Positions 45,575 through 55,437 of a stretch of DNA of 60,869 nucleotides are shown here, one piece after another. The notes beneath the pieces are model-generated. The model ran no database searches. It was not told where the DNA came from and worked only from the letters and a program-made list of their open reading frames with translations. Source of the stretch: Candidatus Zambryskibacteria bacterium RIFCSPLOWO2_01_FULL_39_39 (GTDB lineage Bacteria; Patescibacteriota; Minisyncoccia; Phycocordibacterales; WO2-35-19); assembly GCA_001823925.1 (NCBI GenBank), contig MHWB01000002.1:1-60869 (forward strand). The letters run 5' to 3'. The first letter of the stretch is position 1; every line of letters begins with the position of its first letter. Position numbers and translations under genes: made by a program.

Positions 45575-45845
45575 ATGACTACGGTCAAAATGAGTGTATC
45601 CGTTGATGAGGAAGTACACGATAGATTAAAGCATCACAGCATAGAGGTTAAGGAAACCCGTTCAGTCTCTCGTTGGAAAGGCACTGAAACAGATGTTGTT
45701 CCCCGACGACGGTTCAGATCCAGAGATTGAGCACTGCTTACGTAAATTAAGAGAAGCTCTTCTTGAACTGAAAAAGGAGAATCAAAAAGATTTGAACTTC
45801 ATGATTGATCTTCTCACGGCGGTAGCGAAAACAAAAGCTCGTTGA
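45575..45845 (+). pseudogene. Frame-disrupted ribbon-helix-helix-like small protein
   Basis: Frame 1 MTTVKMSVSVDEEVHDRLKHHSIEVKETRSVS... then +1 frame VGKALKQMLFPDDGSDPEIEHCLRKLREALLELKKENQ. Confidence 0.5.
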
Positions 45846-45979
45846 GGATCATTCTGGCCGACTGTCTCTTCTTGAATTTCAAAAACCCGCCAGATGCCTA
45901 AAAAGTATCTGGTATTCTTTTAAAAATAAAAAACTCACCTACCATGTCTTGAATAAAGTGGGTGAGTTGTCTCAGCGTT

Positions 45980-46495
45980 TCAAACTACTTGAAATTTTGG
46001 CTGATTCTCAAGTTCCGGGTAAAGCCCCGGTTTTGAAATATCAATCGCCTCAATATCTTCACGAGCTACAAAAATCTCTTTACCTTCATATCCACGTCCG
46101 TACATCTCTTTTGCCAACCAGAAAGTGTAGCTCATCGATGCTGAACCATCGAACTGTCCACTGGTGTCAAAGCTGTTTCCTCTATAATGTCCATAATGGA
46201 GACTAAATCCAAGTTCCGCCCCCATTGCGTGCAAAATTTGGGTGAGATGTGTGTCGCAGTTGCAACTGTTAAACGTATCAACAGAACGTCCAATCTGCCT
46301 AACTTCCTCTTCCGTATAACCATTCTGATCCTGGTTTAAGGTGATATGCACCTCTCTGGTCAGTTTTTCAGAGTGGTCAATAAGGAGTGCTACCAACTGT
46401 TTAGCCGTAACACTTGCTATTTTGGATCTGAAGATCAAGTATTTCAAAGACGCAATTTGCTTGTCTGTAAACATGGCTTGTAAACCTCTGGCCAC
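45980..46495 (-). CDS. Hypothetical protein
   Basis: 171 aa ORF, no family recognised. Confidence 0.5.
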   Translation of the reverse strand: MARGLQAMFTDKQIASLKYLIFRSKIASVTAKQLVALLIDHSEKLTREVHITLNQDQNGYTEEEVRQIGRSVDTFNSCNCDTHLTQILHAMGAELGFSLHYGHYRGNSFDTSGQFDGSASMSYTFWLAKEMYGRGYEGKEIFVAREDIEAIDISKPGLYPELENQPKFQVV

Positions 46496-46593
46496 AAGAT
46501 AGCATACTAAGGTGATGAGTCAATAGTTTCGGCATGCATCAAAAAATAATGAAATTTGTAATTTTAAATCTGAAATGCTAAGATGGTCCAGTC

Positions 46594-47250
46594 ATGACCA
46601 TAAATATAAAAGCTGAAAAAAGAGAAAAAATAGGGAAACTGGCAAGCCTAAGGAAAGAAGGTTTGATGCCGGCAGTTTTTTATGGACACAAAAAGGAATC
46701 TACTCCAATTCAAATTAAAAAAAGTGAGTTTTTGAAAGCATGGAAAAATGCCGGTGAATCCACGGTAATAAAACTGGATACTCCAGATGGAGAAGTGGAA
46801 GCCCTTATCCATGAAGTTGATTTTGATCCGATAACATCTGAGCCAAGACATGCTGACTTTTATGTTTTTGAAAGGGGGCATAAAGTAGAAATTGCTGTAC
46901 CACTTGAATTTACAGGTATCTCTCCGGCTGTCAAGGATTTGGGAGGAGTCCTTATGAAAATATTATATGAAATAAAAGTAAAAGCAGAGCCTTCAAATTT
47001 GCCACACCAAGTTCTCGTTGATATTTCTTCTATTCTAGAACTTGAAGGCCAAATATTAGCCAAAGAGGTTAGCTTACCAAAAGGAGTAGAACTTATGGAA
47101 AATCCAGATGAGGTGATAGTCGCCGTTGCCACTCCAAAGGCAGAAAAGGTAGAAGAAGTAGCTCCAGTTGACCTATCTCAAATAGAAGTTGAAAAGAAAG
47201 GCAAGAAGGAGGAGGAAGAAGGGGGAGAGAATCCAGAATCTGGAAGCTAG
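46594..47250 (+). CDS. rplY: Ribosomal protein bL25 (CTC form)
   Basis: KLASLRKEGLMPAVFYGHKKESTPIQI, DFDPITSEPRHADFYVF. Confidence 0.93.
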   Translation: MTINIKAEKREKIGKLASLRKEGLMPAVFYGHKKESTPIQIKKSEFLKAWKNAGESTVIKLDTPDGEVEALIHEVDFDPITSEPRHADFYVFERGHKVEIAVPLEFTGISPAVKDLGGVLMKILYEIKVKAEPSNLPHQVLVDISSILELEGQILAKEVSLPKGVELMENPDEVIVAVATPKAEKVEEVAPVDLSQIEVEKKGKKEEEEGGENPESGS

Positions 47251-47281
47251 AATCTAGAAAGTTTGATACAATAAAAAGTGT

Positions 47282-48670
47282 ATGAATTTAAAAAGATGCA
47301 TCTTTTTTGTTTTGCTGGCTTCTGGCTTCTGGCTTCTGGCTTCTAATTCTGCTTCTGCAGAATTAACTGAGGCTCAAATACAAGAACAGGAAGCTAAGTG
47401 GCGGAGCGAACTTGCGGCTACCGAGAAAGAGATAGCCGAGTGGGAGTCTGTATTATCAAAAACCAAACAAGGTACCGCCTCACTTCAAAGGGACGCATCT
47501 ATTTTGCAAGCAAAAATCAGTGAAGCCAAAGCTTTTATAAAAAAGAGGCAAATACAAATAGAACAATTGACTCGCGACATAGGTCTTAAAACTAAAACCA
47601 TCAATGAGTTGGAAGCAAAAGTAAACAGAGGCAAAGAGTCTCTGGCTGGAATCCTGCGTTCAACCAATGAGATAGATTCATATTCACTCGCAGAAGTAAT
47701 GCTTTCCAATAAAAATTTGTCACAGTTTTTTGAAGATATTGACTCTTATAATTCAATTAAGGCATCTCTAGAGACTCAATTTAAAGAAATAAGAGAATTG
47801 CAAGGCAAAACAGATAGTGAAAGAAAGATTCTTGATGAAAAAAGAATCGCCGAGGCAGATACTAAAGCTAAAATAGAGGCTGATAAAAAAAGAGTAGAAT
47901 TGGACGAAAAAGAAAAACAAAGACTCATAACCATAAACAAAACTCAAGAGAAAACTTATGGCCAGGTTATAGCCGAGAAACAAAAAAAGGCCGCCCAGAT
48001 CAGAGCCGCCTTGTTTGCTTTGCGTGATACCGAAGGTATAGCATTTGGCGATGCTTTAAAATATGCCACACTAGCGTCTGGTAAGACAGGAGTAAGACCA
48101 GCGCTTATACTTGCCATCCTGACCCAAGAGTCAGATTTGGGTAAAAATCAAGGATCTTGTCTCATAAATAATCTAGAAACAGGGGATGGTGCTGGTAAAA
48201 ATACAGGCACTTTGTTTGAAAAAGTAATGAAATCGCCAAGAGACACTGCGCCATTTAAAGAAATTACCGATAGATTAGGTAAGGATTGGAAGATGACACC
48301 AGTCTCTTGCCCACCAGGTACCAAATGGACCGCAAGTAGAGGCTATGGTGGTGCTATGGGTCCATCACAATTTATACCTTCCACTTGGGAACTTTTTAAA
48401 AATAAACTTGGTAGTAGTTTAGGACTTGATGGGGATAGTGTAAATCCTTGGAATCCAGAACACGCCATATTGGCTACCGCAGTATATATGGCAGATCTAG
48501 GAGCAAGCAGTGGTGGCTACACCGCAGAGAGAAATGCCGCTTGTAAATATTATTCTGGTAGGTCATGTAGAGTGGGTGGAGGACCTGCAAATACTTTTTA
48601 CGGTAATCAAGTCTTAGCCAAAGCCGAAAACATACAACTTACAATGATTGATCCATTGGAGGGATTTTAA
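47282..48670 (+). CDS. Secreted coiled-coil protein with lytic transglycosylase-like domain
   Basis: Signal peptide; long coiled coil; LAILTQESDLG...YGGAMGPSQFIPSTWE. Confidence 0.85.
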   Translation: MNLKRCIFFVLLASGFWLLASNSASAELTEAQIQEQEAKWRSELAATEKEIAEWESVLSKTKQGTASLQRDASILQAKISEAKAFIKKRQIQIEQLTRDIGLKTKTINELEAKVNRGKESLAGILRSTNEIDSYSLAEVMLSNKNLSQFFEDIDSYNSIKASLETQFKEIRELQGKTDSERKILDEKRIAEADTKAKIEADKKRVELDEKEKQRLITINKTQEKTYGQVIAEKQKKAAQIRAALFALRDTEGIAFGDALKYATLASGKTGVRPALILAILTQESDLGKNQGSCLINNLETGDGAGKNTGTLFEKVMKSPRDTAPFKEITDRLGKDWKMTPVSCPPGTKWTASRGYGGAMGPSQFIPSTWELFKNKLGSSLGLDGDSVNPWNPEHAILATAVYMADLGASSGGYTAERNAACKYYSGRSCRVGGGPANTFYGNQVLAKAENIQLTMIDPLEGF

Positions 48671-48712
48671 CCCCACCCCTAGCCCCTCCCCAAAGGGGAG
48701 GGGAATAAGAAA
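48668..48712. repeat. Intergenic palindromic repeat
   Basis: ccccacccctagcccctccccaaaggggaggggaa. Confidence 0.75.
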
Positions 48713-48808
48713 AAAGTAAGTCATTTTTGACCTCTTTCCAAAATACAGCTTTAAATAAGGCTATTCTGGCATTCATCAAAACAAAATATAAATTATCCAC
48801 AATTTTAC

Positions 48809-48836
48809 TTGACAATTTCTGTAAGTTTGGTATCAT
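48809..48836 (+). promoter_or_regulatory. Near-consensus sigma70 promoter of an unannotated transcript
   Basis: TTGACA - 16 bp - TATCAT. Confidence 0.65.
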
Positions 48837-48842
48837 TAATAG

Positions 48843-49140
48843 TGGAATGACTAGTAGTGAGAAAGGCGGTGTCGTAAAGTTGACCTCTGTGAGAATCGCT
48901 GATACCCCACATGTCAATTAAGTATGAAGAATTAAGTAGAAGCCAGTTTGGCAGAAACTGAATAACAATGTCTAAGTCGGATATCTTGGGAGTTGTTTGC
49001 AAAAAAACCCAGGACCGCAAAAAACTGCCATTTAGAGCTCTTTCAAGGAAAAACCAAAAAGGCCATGATCACACAGGTTCCCTCGTCCTCTTCAGAGGAT
49101 CGCAGGAATTCCAACCACCTGATCACGGCCTTTTCTATTT
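48843..49140 (+). ncRNA. Candidate small RNA / sORF transcript ending in a structured hairpin
   Basis: Promoter at 48809; ends aaaaggccatgatcacacaggtt...aaccacctgatcacggcctttt. Confidence 0.35.
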
Positions 49141-49184
49141 ATACAATTTGCATAAAATTTAAAGTTTGGTATATTAATACAGCA

Positions 49185-49418
49185 ATGAAAACAGAAATTC
49201 ACCCACAATATTATATAGATGCCAAAGTAAGCTGTTCTTGCGGTAATAAATTTACCGTTGGTTCAACTCAAAAAGAAATCAAAGTAGAAATTTGTAGCGC
49301 TTGCCACCCATTCTTTACAGGCAATGAAAAGGTGATTGATGCCGCTGGTAGAGTAGAAAGATTTAAAGTCAGAAAGGCTGCGGCCACTAAAACTCCTAAA
49401 ACTAAATCAAAGAAATAA
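49185..49418 (+). CDS. rpmE: Ribosomal protein bL31
   Basis: [27 protein letters not shown]...[11 protein letters not shown]. Confidence 0.96.
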   Translation: MKTEIHPQYYIDAKVSCSCGNKFTVGSTQKEIKVEICSACHPFFTGNEKVIDAAGRVERFKVRKAAATKTPKTKSKK

Positions 49419-49426
49419 ATTAATAA

Positions 49427-49476
49427 CCTCTCCCAAACCCCTCCCTTTTGGGGAGGGGTGAAGGGGTGGGGTGTAT
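49427..49476. repeat. Intergenic palindromic repeat
   Basis: cccctcccttttggggaggggtgaaggggtgggg. Confidence 0.75.
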
Positions 49477-49480
49477 CTTT

Positions 49481-50443
49481 ATGGATATATCTCGTTATAA
49501 ACAAAACCCCAAGACTCAGTATTTGGCAGAAAATTTGGAGAGGCTTTTAAAAGAAGAGGCTGATGTTTTGGTGTTGGTAGAAGAAGGACTAACTTCTTCA
49601 GCAGACGAGATGAAAGAGTTGGCAGAGGGGGATTTGAAAAATATAGCAGCCCAAAAAGAAATTTTACTCGGACAGATGGATAAAATATTGGAAGAAGAAA
49701 TCCGTAAAGAAAAAGAGGAGGAGGAATTTCCCAATGAAATAGTCTTGGAAGTCAGGGCCGGTGTCGGTGGCGAAGAGGCCGCTCTATTTGCCGAGGAACT
49801 AGCCAATATGTATCGCAGATATGCTGATTCAAGAGGTTGGTCTGTTTCAATATTAGATGAATCAGAGTCGCCACTCGGAGGGTACAAGGAAGCTTCTTTT
49901 GAAATACGAGGCACTGATGTTTATAAAGAACTTAGACATGAGACAGGTATCCATCGTGTACAAAGAGTACCCAAGACTGAAAAAATGGGTCGGGTCCACA
50001 CATCTACTGCTTCCGTGGCTATATTGCCAATTCGCAAAAAAACAAAATTTGAAATTAACCCAGCTGATTTAGAAGTTGAATTTTCTCGTGCCGGTGGCAA
50101 AGGTGGCCAAAACGTAAACAAGGTGGAAACAGCTGTAAGACTTACTCACAAACCAACGGGCTTAGTGGTACGTTCCACTGCCGAGAGAAGTCAAAATGCT
50201 AACAAAGAAAATGCTTTGATGATCCTTTCAGCCAAACTAGAAGAAAAGCAACGAGAAGAAGAGGATAGTAAATATGCGGCGGATCGTAAAGATCAGGTGG
50301 GAGTAGTGGATAGGTCAGAGAAAATTAGAACTTATAATATCCTTCAGGATAGGGTTACAGATCATAGATTAAATAAAAACTGGCATGGTATAGAAAATAT
50401 AATGAAAGGTCAGATAAGCGGTATTATTGACGCTTGGAAGTAA
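49481..50443 (+). CDS. prfA: Peptide chain release factor 1
   Basis: [25 protein letters not shown] (GGQ); [22 protein letters not shown]. Confidence 0.96.
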   Translation: MDISRYKQNPKTQYLAENLERLLKEEADVLVLVEEGLTSSADEMKELAEGDLKNIAAQKEILLGQMDKILEEEIRKEKEEEEFPNEIVLEVRAGVGGEEAALFAEELANMYRRYADSRGWSVSILDESESPLGGYKEASFEIRGTDVYKELRHETGIHRVQRVPKTEKMGRVHTSTASVAILPIRKKTKFEINPADLEVEFSRAGGKGGQNVNKVETAVRLTHKPTGLVVRSTAERSQNANKENALMILSAKLEEKQREEEDSKYAADRKDQVGVVDRSEKIRTYNILQDRVTDHRLNKNWHGIENIMKGQISGIIDAWK

Positions 50444-50465
50444 ATTTGATAAGATTTCAAACTGT

Positions 50466-51152
50466 ATGACAGAAACAACAAAAACAGAACAAAATCTAGA
50501 CGAGCTCTTTAAAGCTGGAGCTCATTTTGGGTTTAGCAAATCAAGAAGGCACCCTAGCGCAACCCCACTTATTTTCGGTTCCAAAAATAAAGTAGATATC
50601 TTTGATTTAGAAAAGACTCATGTGAGTTTGGAAAATGCTCTTGCTTTTATTTCTAAATTGGCTGAAACCAAGGCTACTATTTTGTTTGTGGGAGGCAAAA
50701 ATGAAGCTCAGGGGATAATAAAGGAAGAAGCAGAAAAGATAGGTATGCCTTATTTGGCTGGCCGTTGGATCGGCGGGACACTCACAAATTTCCCAGAAAT
50801 AAGAAAGAGGATAGATATCATGATCCTTCTCTTGTCTCAAAAAGAAAAAGGGGAACTCGTCAAATACACCAAAAAAGAGAGGATTTTGATAGATAGAAAG
50901 ATAGAAAAACTTCAAAAGATGTTTGGCGGTATTAAAGATATGATTGCCTTACCCAAAGCGCTATTTATCATTGATCCCAGATTTGAGGAAACCGCCTTAA
51001 GAGAAGCTAAAAGTTTAAAAATACCGGTAGTCGCTTTGTGCGGTTCTGATAATAATATCACCGACATTGATTATCCCATTTCAGCTAATGATTCTAATAT
51101 AGCCAGCATCAGATTTTTTGTAGAAAAAGTGGCTGAAGCGTATAAAAAATGA
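50466..51152 (+). CDS. rpsB: Ribosomal protein uS2
   Basis: AGAHFGFSKSRRHPSATPLIFG, AGRWIGGTLTNFPEI, ALCGSDNNITDIDYPISAND. Confidence 0.96.
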   Translation: MTETTKTEQNLDELFKAGAHFGFSKSRRHPSATPLIFGSKNKVDIFDLEKTHVSLENALAFISKLAETKATILFVGGKNEAQGIIKEEAEKIGMPYLAGRWIGGTLTNFPEIRKRIDIMILLLSQKEKGELVKYTKKERILIDRKIEKLQKMFGGIKDMIALPKALFIIDPRFEETALREAKSLKIPVVALCGSDNNITDIDYPISANDSNIASIRFFVEKVAEAYKK

Positions 51153-51733
51153 ATATAACTACCAAACAAATCAAAGAATTGCGTGACGAGACTGGCGTGT
51201 CGGTCATGCAGTGCAAAAAGTCTTTGGAAGATGCGGGCGGAGACTTGGAGAAGGCTAAAATAATACTGCGCAAGATAAGTAAACAATCTGCAGATAAAAA
51301 ACTAGGCAGAACTCTTGGCGCCGGAGCAGTGGTCTCTTATATTCATAGCAATGGCTTAGTTGGGACCATGCTTGAACTTTTGTGTGAGACGGACTTTGTA
51401 GCCAGGAATGAAGACTTTAAAGCTTTGGGCAAGGATTTGGCGATGCATATAACCGCCTTGTCACCAGAATATTTAAAGATGGAGGATATAAAAGAGGAAG
51501 ATAAAGTAAAAGCAAAGGAGCTTTTTGAAAAAGATTTGGCAGAGAAACCAAAAGAAATGCGTGATAAAATAATGGAGGGTAAACTTTCTTCGTATTTCGG
51601 AGAAAAAGTTTTGCTTGAACAGGCTTTTATTAAAAATTCGGAAATAAATATTCGCACCTTGATAGAACAAGCTGCCCAAAAATTTGGAGAAAGGATGGAA
51701 GTGGGTAGATTTGTGAGATTTTCTATTAACTAA
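51149..51733 (+). CDS. tsf: Elongation factor Ts
   Basis: KELRDETGVSVMQCKKSLEDAGGDLEKA, ETDFVARNEDFK. Confidence 0.96.
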   Translation: MNITTKQIKELRDETGVSVMQCKKSLEDAGGDLEKAKIILRKISKQSADKKLGRTLGAGAVVSYIHSNGLVGTMLELLCETDFVARNEDFKALGKDLAMHITALSPEYLKMEDIKEEDKVKAKELFEKDLAEKPKEMRDKIMEGKLSSYFGEKVLLEQAFIKNSEINIRTLIEQAAQKFGERMEVGRFVRFSIN

Positions 51734-51742
51734 CCTAAAAAT

Positions 51743-52129
51743 ATGGCAACAGTTGTAGTATTTGCTTCATCTCTTTTTGTTACGTTGTCTTTAGTATCTT
51801 TAAAAGCACTAGAATTAAACTCTGGCAAGAAAAATTTTGTATTAAAATTGATTAGCAAACTTGATAATGGCACCGAAAAGTTAGTTTCAATTCTTAAATT
51901 TAAGATCTTGCAATTAATACAGAGTGTCCGTTATATTGTGCTAGTCGAGGCAAAGAAGGTTATTTCTGATTTGTTTTACGACACCCAAGAAAGGATACTG
52001 AATGAATATAGAATAAAGCAAGATATCATGATGGGTCGTAAAGAAGTTTTAAATAAAGGTTCTGTCTCGTTCTATCTTAAAAAGATTGCAGAGAACAAGG
52101 GAAATGGGGAGAAAGGAAAGATAGAGTGA
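51743..52129 (+). CDS. Hypothetical protein with N-terminal hydrophobic segment
   Basis: 128 aa ORF directly downstream of tsf. Confidence 0.5.
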   Translation: MATVVVFASSLFVTLSLVSLKALELNSGKKNFVLKLISKLDNGTEKLVSILKFKILQLIQSVRYIVLVEAKKVISDLFYDTQERILNEYRIKQDIMMGRKEVLNKGSVSFYLKKIAENKGNGEKGKIE

Positions 52130-52220
52130 GAAAATTAACCTAATTTCTAATTGTTCTAAAATTAGGATTTGGAATTTGTTTAGAAATTAGAATAATTAGG
52201 GTAATTAGAAATTTTAATAA

Positions 52221-52293
52221 GCCGGCATAGCTCAGTTGGTAGAGCGCCACTTTTGTAAAGTGGATGTCCGGGGTTCGAACCCTCGTGCCGGCT
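52221..52293 (+). tRNA. tRNA-Thr(TGT)
   Basis: gccggca/tgccggc acceptor, CCACT-TTTGTAA-AGTGG anticodon arm, GTTCGAACC T-loop. Confidence 0.96.
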
Positions 52294-52335
52294 CAATTAG
52301 TTGATTTTAGTTTGCCCCGTGTGAGCAAAGCGAAT

Positions 52336-53055
52336 TTACGGGGTCGAAGTCGCTTGTTTGGACTTTAAAGCTTTTTCAATTTCGTCTTTAGCTTTTTGTT
52401 TGTCTATTTCTTTCAGTGCGGGAATAATCTCTTTAATATCTTCTATAGATTTAAAACCATAATAGACCTTGTCATTTACCAATATGGTAGGTTGTTCATT
52501 TTTGATATTGTAGATGCTTATGAGCGTCTGCAAAGCCGAAAGGTCAAGATTGTAATCAAAAGAATAAACTCTAAGCTCTGGGTAATCTTGTCTTAATTTG
52601 GTAAGGACGAAGCCCTCTCTTTCACAATCCGAACAATTATTATCCAAATTTGAGTAGAAATACATTAAAGAGGGTCCGCCATTGGTAGAGTTTATACCGC
52701 ATCTCTCTTTTATTTTCTGCATTAAAATAAAATCTTTAATTTGAAGAAGAGAATAATATTTTTTTAGATTTATTACTTCTGCGTCATCTGTGCCTCTATT
52801 TTCTTCTGTATATGAAAGCTTATCCCCCAAAGTAGCGAGCTCTTTAGAGAGAAAAGTATTGCCTATCTCTCTGCAAGAAAGTTCTGAGAGCAGTGAAAAC
52901 TGGGTTTCTGAAGAAAGTATGTCTACGGCAATACGGCTTTCAATGTCTTTGATTTCATTCATTTTCTTTTGACTAAAATAGTTGCTAGCCAAAATCGCCG
53001 TCACAAATATAGCGGCGGTGATAAGAAACGTATATGCGTATTTTTTCCATTCCAT
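52336..53055 (-). CDS. Membrane-anchored thioredoxin-like protein
   Basis: MYFYSNLDNNCSDCEREGFVLTKLRQDYPELRVYSFDYNLDLSALQTLISIYNIKNEQPTILV. Confidence 0.65.
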   Translation of the reverse strand: MEWKKYAYTFLITAAIFVTAILASNYFSQKKMNEIKDIESRIAVDILSSETQFSLLSELSCREIGNTFLSKELATLGDKLSYTEENRGTDDAEVINLKKYYSLLQIKDFILMQKIKERCGINSTNGGPSLMYFYSNLDNNCSDCEREGFVLTKLRQDYPELRVYSFDYNLDLSALQTLISIYNIKNEQPTILVNDKVYYGFKSIEDIKEIIPALKEIDKQKAKDEIEKALKSKQATSTP

Positions 53056-53164
53056 AGGGATAGTTTACAGATTATAGATAACGGACTAAAGTAAAACATA
53101 AAAATAAAAAAGTTGCAACTATAAACAATTTATGATTAAATGATTATCAGAAAAGGAGAACGCC

Positions 53165-53764
53165 ATGAGACAATGGTACTGGGGAGGTCAGACATACACC
53201 CACTCTACAGATTTCAAACTCTGGGCTCATGTACATCTTGCTCTGTGCAAGAACGTGCTTAATGCTAAAACCGCCTACATCTACGAGTCCGATCGAGAGG
53301 GTCAAACGATCTTCTCAGTTCTTGGAGTCGAAGTCGATCGTTACCAAACGGCGAATGAGACGATTTACAATTTGGGATACGACAATCTGCTTGCAAGACT
53401 ACTCACGCTGACCCCAGAACAGATCAGGGAGGAACATCCTTGGATGTATAACTCGATGATTTATCACTTCGGATCGGTCAAAGCAACCCTGAAGAAGCGT
53501 GACTGGGGTGAGTCGATTGTCTACCATCATCACGAAGACCTGAGCCCATACTGGGCAAAGGAAGTAGTACCATTTCTTGAGGAGATGACCGACCAACAGA
53601 TTGCTGATGTTTGTGGGTGTACCCCCGAACAAATTGCAAACATTCGTCTCATTGCGTACATGAACAAGGTAGTCCCCGTAGTAAAGAAAGAATATCCACC
53701 GGAAGAATCAGAAACTCCGAGAGGAATATTTCACAAGCTTGGAAAAGTGTTGAAAATCGCTTGA
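53165..53764 (+). CDS. Hypothetical protein, higher-GC solitary gene
   Basis: 199 aa ORF with aaaaggagaacgcc SD; HTH-like LTPEQIREEHPW / MTDQQIADVCGCTPEQIANI segments. Confidence 0.55.
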   Translation: MRQWYWGGQTYTHSTDFKLWAHVHLALCKNVLNAKTAYIYESDREGQTIFSVLGVEVDRYQTANETIYNLGYDNLLARLLTLTPEQIREEHPWMYNSMIYHFGSVKATLKKRDWGESIVYHHHEDLSPYWAKEVVPFLEEMTDQQIADVCGCTPEQIANIRLIAYMNKVVPVVKKEYPPEESETPRGIFHKLGKVLKIA

Positions 53765-53835
53765 AGAAGTTCCTTATCAAATGAGTTTTTGTACAACTTG
53801 CCTGATTCAGTAATATCGGATTGGGCTTTTTCTTT

Positions 53836-54105
53836 TTAATCTTCTTGAGAAGTTGGAATAAAAATCGGGAGATTATTATGTTTTTCTAAACGTCCAATAC
53901 GTTCAATCGGATTTTCCTCCAAAATTTTATCAAGGGCTTTAATTGAAGGTTTGATTTCTTCGATATCATTCCTAATTTCTTTTATATCAAATTTTATTGT
54001 TTTTATTTCTTCACTTATCCCATTTACGGTATGAGCCAGATCACCAAATTCTTTTTTGGTTGGAAAATGTTCTTTTAATAATTTTACCAATTTTTCTTCG
54101 TTCAT
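53836..54105 (-). CDS. Small coiled-coil protein
   Basis: FGDLAHTVNGISEEIKTIKFDIKEIRNDIEEIKPSIKALDKILEENPIERIGRLEKH. Confidence 0.6.
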   Translation of the reverse strand: MNEEKLVKLLKEHFPTKKEFGDLAHTVNGISEEIKTIKFDIKEIRNDIEEIKPSIKALDKILEENPIERIGRLEKHNNLPIFIPTSQED

Positions 54106-54168
54106 TTTTTTATTATATCAAAGTTTTATCACTATAAGCAAGTAGATTTATTTATAATAAAAACATAA

Positions 54169-55419
54169 TTATCTCCACTTTGTTTCTTTTACAAAAATGA
54201 CATTATAAATAGCTTTGGTCATCCAAATCGGAGCCAGAGCAGTGTAAAACATTAAAAACAAAATACTATCTAAACCAAACTTATACTTTTCTTCTGCTAA
54301 ACCTCTGGAAGTTACGATAATAAAGAGCGTCCCCAAGACCGCAATTATAGAGATGAAGACCACTATATCAGTATTGACGTAGAAAAAATCAAAATTAAAT
54401 CCCGACCAAGATAGGCCAATAGTGGATACTTCTTTTATTTTGAGGATTGAGATATTTATCCAATTTATTACAACTGTCCCAAAAAAATACATAGTGGAAA
54501 AAACAGAAAAGCCTGCAGCAGGCAAGACCACCATCCCCAAATTGCCATACTGAGGTCTAAAAAACATACCCCTATAATCAATAGCATTTTTAAGGAAACC
54601 GTGGACCCAGCGTAAACGTTGTTTATAAAGAGCTTTGAAAGTAGTGGGAGCAATAGTATAAACAAAAGCATTGGAGACATTGCTTATTTTCATAAAGTTT
54701 TTTTGCATACGCATAGCAATTTCCATATCTTCAGTATTGTGAGCATGTCTGTAGCCTCCTATTTTTTGGAAAACAGATCTGCGGAAAATAGAAAATGGCC
54801 CCGGAGTTATATAGACGGCATTTAAATTGGAGAATACTTTTCGCAAAAAAATACCAAAAATGTATTCCGCTTTTTGGATAAGGCCCAATATCCCTTTTGG
54901 TTCAAATATTTTTATAGAAGGAGTAACTGCCATAATTTCGCTATCATCAAATTCTGTCGCGATCCTCCTTAAAGCTTCTGGGTGGACAAAAGAGTCAGCG
55001 TCCAAGCAGCCAACCAAATCAGAGTCTACAAATTCTAGCGCATAATTTAAAGCTGTATATTTGCCACCATTTTCTTTTCTTAAAAGTTTAATTTGTTTGT
55101 TATGGGCAAACACTTGCAAAACACGCCAAGTATTGTCCGTACTTCCGTCATCTACAATAAAAATAGAGAGTTTGTCTTTGGGATAGTTAAGCTTCAAAAT
55201 CGAGAAAATCGTCTTAAGGATAGTGGTTTCTTCGTTCCAAACGGGCACTATCATAGATACACTTGGGAATTCATCCTCACTTTTTTTCTTTCCTTGACCC
55301 GCAAAAATCTTAGTTAGAGAGATTGCTTTAAATTCAAAGTAAGTAATCAGGAAAAATACCTCAACATAAAGAGCTAAGAAAAGTAGAATGTAAGTTATGG
55401 TATCTGATGCAAGATGCAT
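54169..55419 (-). CDS. Membrane family 2 glycosyltransferase
   Basis: VSMIVPVWNEETTILKTIFSIL, VDDGSTDNTW, DADSFVHPEAL, HNTEDMEIAMRMQ, KQRLRWVHG. Confidence 0.93.
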   Translation of the reverse strand: MHLASDTITYILLFLALYVEVFFLITYFEFKAISLTKIFAGQGKKKSEDEFPSVSMIVPVWNEETTILKTIFSILKLNYPKDKLSIFIVDDGSTDNTWRVLQVFAHNKQIKLLRKENGGKYTALNYALEFVDSDLVGCLDADSFVHPEALRRIATEFDDSEIMAVTPSIKIFEPKGILGLIQKAEYIFGIFLRKVFSNLNAVYITPGPFSIFRRSVFQKIGGYRHAHNTEDMEIAMRMQKNFMKISNVSNAFVYTIAPTTFKALYKQRLRWVHGFLKNAIDYRGMFFRPQYGNLGMVVLPAAGFSVFSTMYFFGTVVINWINISILKIKEVSTIGLSWSGFNFDFFYVNTDIVVFISIIAVLGTLFIIVTSRGLAEEKYKFGLDSILFLMFYTALAPIWMTKAIYNVIFVKETKWR

Positions 55420-55437
55420 ATCTGTAAATATAACACA

